A stretch of 41,852 bases of DNA from Candidatus Brocadia sapporoensis (lineage in GTDB: Bacteria > Planctomycetota > Brocadiia > Brocadiales > Brocadiaceae): positions 1-41,852 of the forward strand of contig NZ_MJUW02000100.1 in NCBI RefSeq assembly GCF_001753675.2, in the 5' to 3' direction. The number at the start of each line of letters is the position of its first letter. The stretch's first letter is position 1. Both the position numbers and the translations under genes were made by a program. Shown piece after piece: positions 24,612-33,494 of this stretch. The notes under the pieces are model-generated. The model saw nothing but the letters and a program-made list of their open reading frames with translations, was not told where the DNA came from and ran no database searches.

Positions 24612-26594
24612 ATGACCACACGAAGATACATACTTATCGGTATTCCTATCGCTTGTATACTCTCCATCATTGTGTCGATAGTTATATCCAAGCCAAAAGG
24701 CGAACTGAAGAGCGCAAAGAGAAATACCCCTTCTGCCAGACAACTGCAGAATGTTTCTGGAAATAGCAAAGATACCGTAACACAAACGGTGCAGGGTTTA
24801 ACCATGCCGAGCTACGACGAGCAGGGGAAAGAGGTCATAATTATGCGTGGAGAGAATACCATCCTCCTAAATGATAATGTCTACAAAATCATTTCCCCGG
24901 AAATTGAGGTAACTGACTCTGCCAATACAGGAGATGGAACACAATCTGTTTTCATTACATCAGAAAATGGAGAGATGAATAAGACCTCCGAAGAAGGCTA
25001 TCTCTCTGATAATGTAGTCATACATTTCGATCCTGATACCCGGCTCAACACGGATAGCCTGCGGTATTTACCGGAAAAAAAGCTTGTTTGTACGGACGAA
25101 CCCGTTACCATTTATGGGAAAGGCACAAAAATTGTTGGACAAGGTTGCGAAATAGACCTTGTTAATAAGAAGATGTGGATCAAAAAAGATGCAGAAATGG
25201 AAATGGATGGGATCAAAAACGATCTTTTTTTTCTGTCCAAGGATAGTGCTCTGCAAAATACGCAAACTCCTGACGACAACACCGTTCTTCCGGAAGAGGC
25301 CGGTACGAAAGAAACTTCTTCAGAAAAGACTTATATCCGGTCGAGTGGGCAGCTCATATTTGACAAACAGCCCGATAGCAATATCATGACCTTCAATGAC
25401 CATGTCGAGTTAAAAAAGGGTAGTTCAACCGTTTTTTCTGACAAGCTCGTCATCTTTCTCGACCCTCAGACGAAACAAACAAAGCAGGCAATCGCCAGCG
25501 GAAATGTGCTCGCATCACAAGGAACAAAAATCGCTAAAGGGAGTTCTCTGACCTGGGATGTCGATACCCAGAGCGCTACCCTGGAAGACACCCAAAAGGC
25601 AGAATTTGTAAAAGACGATCTCAATATAGACGCGCAGAAAATAATTTTTTACAAAGATACGGGAAAAATAGACATTCCAAGTCCCGGAAGTTTAAAAACA
25701 AAGATCAGAGAAAAGAATGGAAAAAAAAGATCCACCGCCGGAACAGGCAAAGCAAACAATAATGTTACCGTAACATGGGAAGGGAAAATGAATTTCCTGG
25801 ATAACGCACGGGAGGCCAGTTTCGAAAAGAATATTGAAGTTCAAAGAGAAGATTCCACCCTGCTTTGCGACAATCTGAATGTGACGTTTAACGGTCGCGA
25901 TTATGATATACAATCGTTAAAGGCCACAGAAAAAATCCATATAATCGACAGAAGGGACAACCTGTTCAGCGAAGCCGTCGGAGACCGTGCCACCTGGGAT
26001 GCAAAAAACAAAGTCACCGTCCTGCGAGGGCAACCCTTTGCCCTGTTGAGAGAGGGAAATAAACGACAAATCCTTGCTCCGAAAGTTTTGTTTTATGAAG
26101 ATGGGAAAACGGTATTATGTGAAGGCAAGGGAAGTTTATATGAACGGGGAGAAGAAAAACCCCTCAATCAAAGTGCGGAGGAAACTGACCTAAAAGTCAA
26201 TTGGACAAAAAAGATGCTTTATCATGATACCCTAAAAAAAGCGAGTTTTTTTGAAGAGGCAGAAGCTACACGGGGCGGGCAAAAATTACAGGGGGACCAG
26301 ATTGACGCCTACCTAGGCAACGACCAGAATATCGACAAGATTATCGCCACAGGCAATGTCTATTTTTTCAGTAAAAGGCTAGAAAACAGCGAGGGATTTG
26401 GATCGCTGTTCACCTGGGATCTCGTCAAGAGTATCGCCGTACTAACTGGTAACCCGAAAGCGGAATTACGAAAGGGAGGTTCGCGGACATTTTCTGAAAC
26501 GGTCTATTTTGACTTGGCAGGGAACCGGGTAACTTGGGAAGGCAGACCTCACTGGCAAATCATAAGCAATGAAATAACAAGTTCAAAGAAATAA
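24612..26594 (+). CDS. LptC-like LPS export protein with tandem OstA/LptA-type domains
   Basis: The 660-residue product starts with a membrane anchor (about 6-26) and an LptC-type domain (about 60-210). Three further OstA/LptA-like segments follow, near 240-355, 385-500 and 525-645, each with alternating strands and patterns such as GDQIDAYLGNDQNIDKIIATGNV. LptC and LptA normally form separate links of the beta-jellyroll bridge that carries LPS from the LptBFG ABC transporter to the outer membrane; here the links appear joined. Neighbouring kdsD-kdsC supports an LPS role, and the GDPD/HEAT gene follows after four bases. The domain count is by eye. LptB, LptF and LptG are not in the window. 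Confidence 0.7.
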   Translation: MTTRRYILIGIPIACILSIIVSIVISKPKGELKSAKRNTPSARQLQNVSGNSKDTVTQTVQGLTMPSYDEQGKEVIIMRGENTILLNDNVYKIISPEIEVTDSANTGDGTQSVFITSENGEMNKTSEEGYLSDNVVIHFDPDTRLNTDSLRYLPEKKLVCTDEPVTIYGKGTKIVGQGCEIDLVNKKMWIKKDAEMEMDGIKNDLFFLSKDSALQNTQTPDDNTVLPEEAGTKETSSEKTYIRSSGQLIFDKQPDSNIMTFNDHVELKKGSSTVFSDKLVIFLDPQTKQTKQAIASGNVLASQGTKIAKGSSLTWDVDTQSATLEDTQKAEFVKDDLNIDAQKIIFYKDTGKIDIPSPGSLKTKIREKNGKKRSTAGTGKANNNVTVTWEGKMNFLDNAREASFEKNIEVQREDSTLLCDNLNVTFNGRDYDIQSLKATEKIHIIDRRDNLFSEAVGDRATWDAKNKVTVLRGQPFALLREGNKRQILAPKVLFYEDGKTVLCEGKGSLYERGEEKPLNQSAEETDLKVNWTKKMLYHDTLKKASFFEEAEATRGGQKLQGDQIDAYLGNDQNIDKIIATGNVYFFSKRLENSEGFGSLFTWDLVKSIAVLTGNPKAELRKGGSRTFSETVYFDLAGNRVTWEGRPHWQIISNEITSSKK

Positions 26595-26598
26595 TGAT

Positions 26599-28491
26599 AT
26601 GTACCATTTTCTAGTTGTTATAACGCTCCTGTACAAAAAACTCTTTTTTATACAAGTTTTTAACAAGCCGTTTAACTCCTCTCGTTTAAGAACGATTTGG
26701 TTGCAGCTTTGCTTCGTTGCAGCATTTCTGTTAACATCCCCGTATTTCCCTGTTTTTGCGGAAGACACAAAACAGGTTGAAATCTTTGCATACCATGGCG
26801 TGCTGGAGGACGTTCCGGAAAATACCTTTGCTGCATTACGGCGTGTTGCGGAGTTGGGTATCGATGGTATTGCCGTTGATATCCGGCAAACGAAGGATAA
26901 CCAGCTTATTCTGATGTGCGATGAAACGATCGACAGGACGACAGATGGAAAAGGATTCGTTGATCAGCTATTATATGCTGAAATACAACAATATGATGCT
27001 GGTTCGTGGCGTGGTTCTGAGTTTCGGAAAGAACGGGTTCCTCTCCTTTCTGACGCCCTGAGATTCTGTAAAATAAACGACCTCAAGATGATTCTGAATG
27101 TAAAACAGACCTGTTTGGGAAGTCAGGTACTAAATCTTATCAGAGAAAGCGGAATGTCTTCAAAAGTTTATTTGTGGGGAATGCTGAGAAATTTACCCAT
27201 GGGGGATACAGAATTTGAGACAAAAGAGCTAATGTTTTTACCTATGGAAGAAATGACAAAAGAAAAAATTGATCGTATCCACGAAGAAAAAAAATACGCG
27301 TTTTCGATTATCTTAGGAAACGATAGCAGAAAGACGATAAAAGATAGAATCAAAATGGGCGTGGATGTAGTTATGGTCGATTATCCATGCGTTGCCATGG
27401 ATGTTTTGAACTACAAAGGCCAGGCAATCGTCGACAAGAAACCAAAAAGTCAGGAAAAAAACATTCCCCGGCAGGAAGATAAGAACAATGCCGCATACAT
27501 TCAGGAACAAGTAAAAACCCTGATAAAAACCATCAAAGATGCGGATTATGACAAGGCAAGAACTGCTGCAATAGCATTGATGGTATTGCCACAGAGATAC
27601 ACGACACCTTCACTCGTAAAGCTTCTCAAAGATAGCAACCCGCAGATAAAGCAACATGCTGCCTGGGCACTCGGATTTTGCGGTGATATCAGTGTGTCCA
27701 TGAGCATAGAATCCCTTCTGAAAGACAAAAATACTGCAGTACGGCGGGAAGCAGTTCTTGCACTGAAAAGGCTTAACGCTTCACAGCTGGTTCCTGCACT
27801 TCTCGAAGTATTTAAGAATGAAACCGATCTGGGAGTTAAATATGACATTGCAAGGACGCTGGGAACACTTGGAGACCAGGGCGCTGTTTATCCCATTATA
27901 AAGCTTCTCGCAAAAGAGCGTAGCTGGTATGTCAAAGGTGGCTGTATCGAAGCGTTGGGAAACATTGGCAGCGATCAAGCAATGAACACCCTTGCCAAAA
28001 TCCTGATTACTGATGCCGGGGAGGATGCAGCATGGACACGTACGAAGGCTGCATGGGGATTAGCTGCAATCGGGCAAAAATCTATCCCGTTGTTGATAAA
28101 AGCCCTGGATGACAAAGAAGAAGGAACGAGGCGAAGAGCTGGATGGGCGCTGATAAAGATTGGGCATCCTGCAGTGCTGGCGCTAGTAAGTTCATTGCAC
28201 GAAATTAAGAAGGAAACACGTGAACGTGCTGCACAATGCCTTGGATGGATTGGCGATGAAAGTGCGGTTGCTGCACTCGTATGGGCGCTAAGGGATAAAG
28301 AATCTTCCGTAGTAAGTTCCGCGGCATGGGCTTTAGGCAGAATTGGCAGTCCTAAAGCACTTACTGCACTCCAGTGGCTGGTTAATAATGATACTATCGA
28401 TGTCCGGGAAAATGCGGCTGAGGCCATAGAGAGAATCATGTTAAATAAAGAAAAAATGGCATATCAACAAGAACATCCGCAAAGACCGTAG
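26599..28491 (+). CDS. degenerate GDPD-like domain fused to HEAT repeats, exported
   Basis: This is a 630-residue two-part protein. After a hydrophobic N-terminus (signal or anchor, about 33-54), residues 58-285 match the glycerophosphodiester phosphodiesterase barrel, with PENTFAAL, TIDRTTDG and VPLLSDAL. The catalytic set is not conserved. The HRG motif reads YHG (65-67), the metal Glu of ExD reads A92-V-D94, the HD pair reads CD (107-108), and the NxExK Glu is replaced near 169. Residues about 310-620 are HEAT or PBS-lyase-type repeats with AAWALG patterns. It starts four bases after the LptC-like gene, so it is likely in one operon. Probably a binding or scaffold protein rather than an enzyme. 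Confidence 0.8.
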   Translation: MYHFLVVITLLYKKLFFIQVFNKPFNSSRLRTIWLQLCFVAAFLLTSPYFPVFAEDTKQVEIFAYHGVLEDVPENTFAALRRVAELGIDGIAVDIRQTKDNQLILMCDETIDRTTDGKGFVDQLLYAEIQQYDAGSWRGSEFRKERVPLLSDALRFCKINDLKMILNVKQTCLGSQVLNLIRESGMSSKVYLWGMLRNLPMGDTEFETKELMFLPMEEMTKEKIDRIHEEKKYAFSIILGNDSRKTIKDRIKMGVDVVMVDYPCVAMDVLNYKGQAIVDKKPKSQEKNIPRQEDKNNAAYIQEQVKTLIKTIKDADYDKARTAAIALMVLPQRYTTPSLVKLLKDSNPQIKQHAAWALGFCGDISVSMSIESLLKDKNTAVRREAVLALKRLNASQLVPALLEVFKNETDLGVKYDIARTLGTLGDQGAVYPIIKLLAKERSWYVKGGCIEALGNIGSDQAMNTLAKILITDAGEDAAWTRTKAAWGLAAIGQKSIPLLIKALDDKEEGTRRRAGWALIKIGHPAVLALVSSLHEIKKETRERAAQCLGWIGDESAVAALVWALRDKESSVVSSAAWALGRIGSPKALTALQWLVNNDTIDVRENAAEAIERIMLNKEKMAYQQEHPQRP

Positions 28492-28959
28492 CGCTGAAGA
28501 TCTTTTAATAAACCCCCTGATTACCGGCAAACAATCTTCTGTATCTCCTCTTTTTAGGGAAGATTTCTCCGCCCCCCGGCTGGCGAACAAGTAAGCGAAT
28601 GGAAAAGCATGAATAAAAATCCGGCAGTCTTAAACGAGAATATCTCTGGTCCGAACATGGTAGAAAAGATGACAGCGCAGACGCAACCAGGCCACCCTAA
28701 CCGTGGGAAGACGAAGATAGATGTAAAATACTTACATGCACAAGGAATTTTTACAGACGGTATCTATAAAACATCATTGATTAATACAGAAATTTTCAAT
28801 ATTATTTTGTATACAATATTTTACCTTCCCTGATTTTCCTCCCTGTAAAAGAGTGGAATTCGGGAGCAGGTACTTTGATTGTGGCTCTGCCACATTGTGT
28901 TCATTTGCATCCAAATGAAGACCAATACCACCAATTAAGCTTGAAAGGTTTATGTTTTC
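28492..28959. other. intergenic region with doubtful small ORF and hairpins
   Basis: A 74-codon frame at 28609-28833 has no recognisable similarity or clear ribosome site, and I do not call it a gene. Just before cobA-hemD are two small hairpins: TGTGGCTCTGCCACA around 28882-28896 and CATTTGCATCCAAATG at about 28911-28926. They could lie in the leader, but no known riboswitch is recognised. Confidence 0.4.
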
Positions 28960-30495
28960 ATGAAACGCAACCTGGTATACCTTGTGGGTGCCGGTCCGGG
29001 CGACCCACGACTTATCACCGTAAAAGGCCTGGAGTGTATCAAAAAAGCTGATGTTATTATTTACGACTATCTGGTAAATGTAGACCTACTCAAAGTTGCC
29101 AAGCAGACTGCAGAATTCATCTATGTTGGCAAACAGGGAGGCGCGCATACCATGGAACAGGAAGACATTAATAACCTGATCGTAAAAAAGGCCAGGGAAG
29201 ATAAAATTGTAACCCGGTTAAAGGGCGGTGACCCATATATCTTTGGGCGTGGCGGGGAGGAGGCAATCGTGCTTTACGAAAACCGTGTCCCTTTTGAGGT
29301 AGTTCCCGGCATCACTGCGGCCGTTGCAACCCCTAATTACGCTGGTATTCCGGTTACTCATCGTGATTTTACCTCAACCTTTGGGCTGATCACCGGTCAT
29401 GAAGATCCCACGAAAGACGAAAGTTCTATTGATTGGGCAAAGATCAGTACCGGAATTGGCACCCTTGCCTTTTACATGGGGATTAAAAACCTTCCGTATA
29501 TTACCGAACAGCTTATAAAACATGGTCGTTCTAAAGATACTCCCGTTGCCGTCATCCGGTGGGGAACCACACCACAGCAAAAAACGGTAATAGGGACGCT
29601 AGATACAATCGTACAAAAAGCCAAAGATATAAAGCCACCGGCAATTACCATCGTCGGCGAAGTAGTAAAGCTACGGGAACAGCTCAACTGGTTTGAGTCC
29701 AAACCATTATTCGGAAAGACGATCGTTGTAACCCGTTCAAGGGAGCAGGCCAGCGAGTTTGCTGATCAGCTTTATGAACTTGGTGCGCAGGTCATTGAAT
29801 TTCCCACCATAGAGATTTCGAAACCAGACGCCATACAACCCCTGGACGAAGCGATAAACAACCTCCAGTCTTACAATTGGCTTGTCTTTACCAGTATCAA
29901 TGGTGTGGATGCTTTCTTTCAACGCCTGTTTGAACTGGGGAAGGATATTCGTGACCTGAAAGGCCTCAAGGTCTGCGCCATTGGTCCGGCAACAGAGGAC
30001 GGCATTAAAAAGTACTACATAAAGGTCGATTGCAGACCACCAAAATTTGTTGCAGAATCTGTAGTAGAGGAGTTAAAGAAGTTGACAACGATCAAGGGTG
30101 AAAAATTCTTGCTGCCACGGGCAGATATTGCCAGAAGTTTTTTGCCTGAGGAACTGCAAAAATTAGGGGGAAAGGTAACTGACCTGGTGGCCTATAAGAC
30201 CATTATGGCGCAACCCAGGAACGTTAATCTTGCTGATAAAATCAGAAATGGAGAAATCGATATTATTACGTTTACCAGTTCATCAACCGTAAGGAATTTT
30301 GCGGAGCTCATTGGAAAAAGGGATCTTTTGGCATTGAATGGAAATGTCAAGTTTGCCAGCATTGGTCCAATTACAACACAAACCGCTGAGGAGATGGGAC
30401 TCCGTGTCACCATTAAGGCAAATGAATACACCATCCCCGGTCTTATAAGTGCTATTCTGGAAAACGTTGCCGCTTCACCTGTAGAAAAATCTTAA
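28960..30495 (+). CDS. cobA-hemD: fused uroporphyrinogen-III C-methyltransferase / uroporphyrinogen-III synthase
   Basis: The 511-residue fusion combines two tetrapyrrole enzymes. Residues about 1-245 are the SAM-dependent methyltransferase (SUMT/CobA) that makes precorrin-2. It has the motifs LVGAGPGDP near the start, RLKGGDPYIFGRGGEE in the middle, and VPGITAA. Residues about 255-505 are uroporphyrinogen-III synthase (HemD), with the VTRSREQA, FTSINGVDAF and FTSSSTVRNF segments. Together they take hydroxymethylbilane to precorrin-2 for siroheme, heme and cobalamin. Such fusions are common in anaerobic bacteria. GAAAGG about ten bases before the ATG is the likely ribosome site. hemA, hemC and hemB are not visible here. 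Confidence 0.95.
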   Translation: MKRNLVYLVGAGPGDPRLITVKGLECIKKADVIIYDYLVNVDLLKVAKQTAEFIYVGKQGGAHTMEQEDINNLIVKKAREDKIVTRLKGGDPYIFGRGGEEAIVLYENRVPFEVVPGITAAVATPNYAGIPVTHRDFTSTFGLITGHEDPTKDESSIDWAKISTGIGTLAFYMGIKNLPYITEQLIKHGRSKDTPVAVIRWGTTPQQKTVIGTLDTIVQKAKDIKPPAITIVGEVVKLREQLNWFESKPLFGKTIVVTRSREQASEFADQLYELGAQVIEFPTIEISKPDAIQPLDEAINNLQSYNWLVFTSINGVDAFFQRLFELGKDIRDLKGLKVCAIGPATEDGIKKYYIKVDCRPPKFVAESVVEELKKLTTIKGEKFLLPRADIARSFLPEELQKLGGKVTDLVAYKTIMAQPRNVNLADKIRNGEIDIITFTSSSTVRNFAELIGKRDLLALNGNVKFASIGPITTQTAEEMGLRVTIKANEYTIPGLISAILENVAASPVEKS

Positions 30496-30509
30496 ATGTT
30501 ATGTCTTTT

Positions 30510-30658
30510 GTAGCAAATTATTTTTTTTAAAAGCAGGGACAAAGCATTTACCTGATTGATTATGGATGTGTTTATGACAATTATAGCATATGCTGCTCCT
30601 TTACACGGTGCAACAAGCATCGCTATCATTGAGGTTCTTTAAAAAATTAATTTGTTAC
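30510..30658. repeat. MITE-like element, GTAACAAWTT family, copy 2
   Basis: The ends are GTAGCAAATTATTTTTTTT on the left and, reversed, GTAACAAATTAATTTTTTA on the right. The 149-bp body is unrelated to that of copy 1, but the termini agree. It follows the cobA-hemD stop by 15 bases. A TATAAT at 30686-30691 just beyond it may serve the next gene. Confidence 0.65.
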
Positions 30659-30792
30659 TGTCTTTTTCGTTGCGACTTGATGCAGTATAATATAAAATTC
30701 AGATATTTGAGTTGTTGCTAATCAACTGCTTTTTCAACAACCACGGAAACAAGGTGGAATTTTAATACAGTAAACTTCGGGAGAATCTACAC

Positions 30793-31245
30793 ATGTTAAA
30801 AAAGAAATTTATAAAAGATAAATGCATAACCTGCAAACAATGTATGATAGAGTGCGGCGTGCGACATTCAGTATCTCAAAATATCTTCGAATCTTTTGCA
30901 GAAACCCCCGCGCCCCGTTATCGATTGCAAGTATCGATAAAAAAAGATAAACCACATATGACAGTATGCCAGAATTGTGCAAAACCCAAGTGTATGGCAG
31001 CCTGTGAATACGGCGCTATCACAAAATACGAAGATGGGAACGTGGTCATTGACACAAAGAAATGTGTTGGGTGCTGGGCATGTGTGACGGAATGTCCTTT
31101 TGGGGCCATTACGAAGGACGCCGAACTTAATTTTGCCTTTAATTGTGATGACTGCAAGGATTTTGACACAATGGCATGTGTAGAAGCTTGTAAAACCGGG
31201 GCGCTCGAATATACGGAGAAACACGCCAAATGTCAATCGGTGTGA
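30793..31245 (+). CDS. CooF/HycB-like polyferredoxin with four [4Fe-4S] motifs
   Basis: The 150-residue iron-sulfur protein has four Cys clusters: CITCKQCMIEC, CQNCAKPKCMAAC, CVGCWACVTEC and CDDCKDFDTMACVEAC. This is the arrangement of the electron-transfer subunits CooF, HycB and DmsB. It probably carries electrons for an oxidoreductase in the cytoplasm or at the membrane. No catalytic subunit lies next to it, so the partner must be elsewhere. GGGAG about ten bases before the ATG is a plausible ribosome site. The reduced length compared with DmsB (about 200 residues) fits CooF-type proteins. Confidence 0.85.
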   Translation: MLKKKFIKDKCITCKQCMIECGVRHSVSQNIFESFAETPAPRYRLQVSIKKDKPHMTVCQNCAKPKCMAACEYGAITKYEDGNVVIDTKKCVGCWACVTECPFGAITKDAELNFAFNCDDCKDFDTMACVEACKTGALEYTEKHAKCQSV

Positions 31246-31649
31246 ATGTCTGGAGAGATGAAATCATACTTTTTGACCGCAAGCCGGAGCAAGAAATTTA
31301 AAGCATTTCCTCTTTTAAAACCTGGATTAACTCTTTGAAAAATATACCTGAAAATACTGATATTTATAGAAAGACGGTCTTTATAACGGTGACATTACAG
31401 GAATAGCGTTATCTCTCCTTTGTGCTGGGTAAGCTATGCGGGCCATCCTTAAAACTGTAAATTCCGATAACTCGCGTTGGCTCGGGTGCTCTTGAAGAGT
31501 GCTGTAAATTTAACATGCAGTAACTAAAAAGATCACAGATGTGGAGCAGCCTCTGCAAAGGTTAAATGCGTCTCACCCTCAAAACCCACGATATTTCCCT
31601 AAAGAAATACCTCTCTTTTCAGTGGTTTCCAGCATCCGGCAGACAGTTA
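31246..31649. other. intergenic, nothing recognised
   Basis: About 400 bases between the convergent ferredoxin gene and the coiled-coil lipoprotein gene. I see no gene, tRNA or clear terminator, only short palindromes such as AAAGACGGTCTTT near 31370. Confidence 0.5.
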
Positions 31650-32462
31650 CTATTTTTTCATTTCCCCTGTGCCTTTTTTGAGCCCTTCTTCCGCGGTTTG
31701 ACCAACATCCTGTACTGATGCACCCATTGCTCCTCCAGGCACAGACGCCATGGTTTGATCAACATCGACTTTCCATTGTCCATCCTCCTTTACCAGAATG
31801 GTCTGCATCTGGGCTTCGGATGTAGTCGTCCCACGATACGGTTGTATAGCAGTTTTAATGATTGCCTTGGTGTCTTCCACCATAACTTCACCAAAGGTTA
31901 TCTTGCCGTCGGTAATGGCATCATTATCTTTTATCCGTAATTTATCCCCACTCTCTTTCGTTGTATGCGACTTTACCGATTGAATATCTTTTGCATTCAT
32001 CGCATCCCAGAATCCCTTTGCAACAGTCAACGGAGATTCAGCATTTTCTCTATGTTGAACTTCAGTTTCTTGTGTACCGGATGATCTACTGCTATCAGCA
32101 GCAGACTCTTCCATTTTAACAGGTATCTCTTTCTCAGCCGAAGGGACAATATCCGGAGTTTTTGCGGACGTACTAAGACTGGTAATCCGTTCATTCAAAT
32201 CCCTGATACTTGCTTCTAATCCATCAATCTTTTTTCGACTAATGATATTGGATGTCTTTGCCTCCTCCATCTCGTTGTGGAGTACATTTGCATCATTTAC
32301 AACGAGGTTAATCTTGCCGGATAAATCGTCAGTCCTCTTTTCTAATGACTTGATTTCTACACTATGCTTCTGTACCTGTTCATGATAAGAGGTAGAACAG
32401 CCAAAAAGAAACAACATTGGGAAACAAACGTATTTCAAAAAGCATTTCTTTCTGTTAGACAT
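31650..32462 (-). CDS. coiled-coil lipoprotein with NTF2-like (DUF4878-type) C-terminal domain
   Basis: The 270-residue product has a lipoprotein signal with the lipobox FLFGC near residue 22. A heptad-rich coiled coil follows (about 30-95), similar in style to Lpp- or murein-lipoprotein-type spacers, then a Ser/Glu-rich linker. Residues about 140-230 look like the NTF2-like fold of DUF4878 (pattern AKGFWDAMNAKDIQSVKS, and ILVKEDGQWKVD). It is probably anchored to a membrane and spans part of the periplasm. The function is unknown. A strong promoter lies at 32566-32593, and GGGGG seven bases before the ATG is the ribosome site. Confidence 0.65.
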   Translation of the reverse strand: MSNRKKCFLKYVCFPMLFLFGCSTSYHEQVQKHSVEIKSLEKRTDDLSGKINLVVNDANVLHNEMEEAKTSNIISRKKIDGLEASIRDLNERITSLSTSAKTPDIVPSAEKEIPVKMEESAADSSRSSGTQETEVQHRENAESPLTVAKGFWDAMNAKDIQSVKSHTTKESGDKLRIKDNDAITDGKITFGEVMVEDTKAIIKTAIQPYRGTTTSEAQMQTILVKEDGQWKVDVDQTMASVPGGAMGASVQDVGQTAEEGLKKGTGEMKK

Positions 32463-32565
32463 GAAATTGCCCCCTTTTATAATAATTCATACCGCGTTTA
32501 AAAATTTTTATCTGGTAATTTATGTGTCATCAAAATGTACTTCATTTACGAAAATATATGCCAGC

Positions 32566-32593
32566 ATAATAACACTTTGCGTATCCATGTCAA
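32566..32593 (-). promoter_or_regulatory. sigma70 promoter for the coiled-coil lipoprotein gene
   Basis: On the minus strand TTGACA (32588-32593) and TATTAT (32566-32571) are separated by 16 bases. They lie about 100 bases upstream of the lipoprotein start, leaving a leader of roughly 97 bases. Confidence 0.6.
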
Positions 32594-32663
32594 CAGTTTT
32601 ATTTATTGTATCGCTAAAATTGATTTGAATTCTTTGCGAAATGATGCTAAGCATTCCAAAAGA

Positions 32664-32694
32664 AAAAAGCCACCCGGATTACGAGTGGCTTTTT
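32664..32694. terminator. bidirectional intrinsic terminator
   Basis: A hairpin with arms AAAAAGCCACCCG and CGAGTGGCTTTTT and a five-base loop is flanked by A and T runs. It can end transcription in either direction. On the minus strand it would close the tatA transcript, about 420 bases after the tatA stop. Confidence 0.8.
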
Positions 32695-32899
32695 GATTTA
32701 AGGCCAAAGCAAATATGTGTGGCTTTTATCTGAAAGCAGATGCCGGCCGCCAGTGGCTAAACATGTTATGATTTATTTATATCGCCCCACCCTTCTCCCC
32801 TTGCATCCCATCTTTCCATGATTTGCACGTTTGCTGCGCCATGTTAATCTTTGTCTTCTTTTGTCTCTCATGATGAATTACCCTTCTTTAATAAATTAG

Positions 32900-33057
32900 G
32901 CTGCCTTTGGCAGCGACTTCAAAGAGCTCCCCTCTATTGAGAGGACCAGCATCCCGCTTGTTCTGATGTTGTCAATCGGGGATGGCTGACCGATCTATGG
33001 GCTTGGGGTGTGTTTTCAGCATTTCACACACCTCTATATCCCCTCTTTCTAAAGAGG
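32900..33057. repeat. cluster of short hairpins downstream of tatA
   Basis: Three small palindromes are present: GCTGCCTTTGGCAGC (32900-32914), CCTCTATTGAGAGG (32931-32944) and CCTCTTTCTAAAGAGG (33042-33057). The last two share a CCCCTCT...AGAGGA context and look like related repeats. The rest of 32463-33115 holds no gene. Confidence 0.55.
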
Positions 33058-33115
33058 ACTCAAAAGATTGAAATTCTCTTATAGTAAAATAGGCTTCAGT
33101 AAAACTGTTCTTAGT

Positions 33116-33346
33116 TTACTTTGTTTCCTGTTTGGTGACGTCTTTCTCTGTATCTATCTTCTTCTGTGCAGACTTACCACTCGCTTCTTCAACATCGTCT
33201 TCGACTCCCTTGACGCCTTTCTTGAACTCAACAATGCCCCGCCCCAGGGATTTCATTACCTCAGGGAGTCTTTTGCCGAAGATCAGTAGCGCCACAATCA
33301 GGATGATAAGCCATTCCCAACCGCCTGGCATACTAAACATATTCAT
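33116..33346 (-). CDS. tatA: twin-arginine translocase subunit TatA/TatE
   Basis: TatA forms the pore-like complex that moves folded proteins, often redox enzymes, across the inner membrane. The 76-residue protein has the family layout: a short N-terminus, a membrane helix WEWLIILIVALLIFG, the FGKRLPEVMKSLGRGI hinge and amphipathic helix, and a charged tail. The gene stands alone; tatC and tatB are not in this window. TatA and TatB are hard to separate by sequence, but the FGKRLPE segment and short tail favour TatA. Confidence 0.92.
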   Translation of the reverse strand: MNMFSMPGGWEWLIILIVALLIFGKRLPEVMKSLGRGIVEFKKGVKGVEDDVEEASGKSAQKKIDTEKDVTKQETK

Positions 33347-33494
33347 GCCTCCTTATATAAAATTCCCGAAACAGACAAATTATATCAACAGACTCATGAA
33401 AATCAAAGGATTTGTTTTGAGGAAAGTAAACGTTTACAGGTAGTGCTTAAGACCTGTTGTCAGCCGGTCTATAGTTCTTGATTCAAAACTACGG

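Noticed and set aside
28609-28833. 74-codon plus-strand frame before cobA-hemD
   Set aside because: No similarity, composition or ribosome-site support; left as doubtful intergenic sequence.
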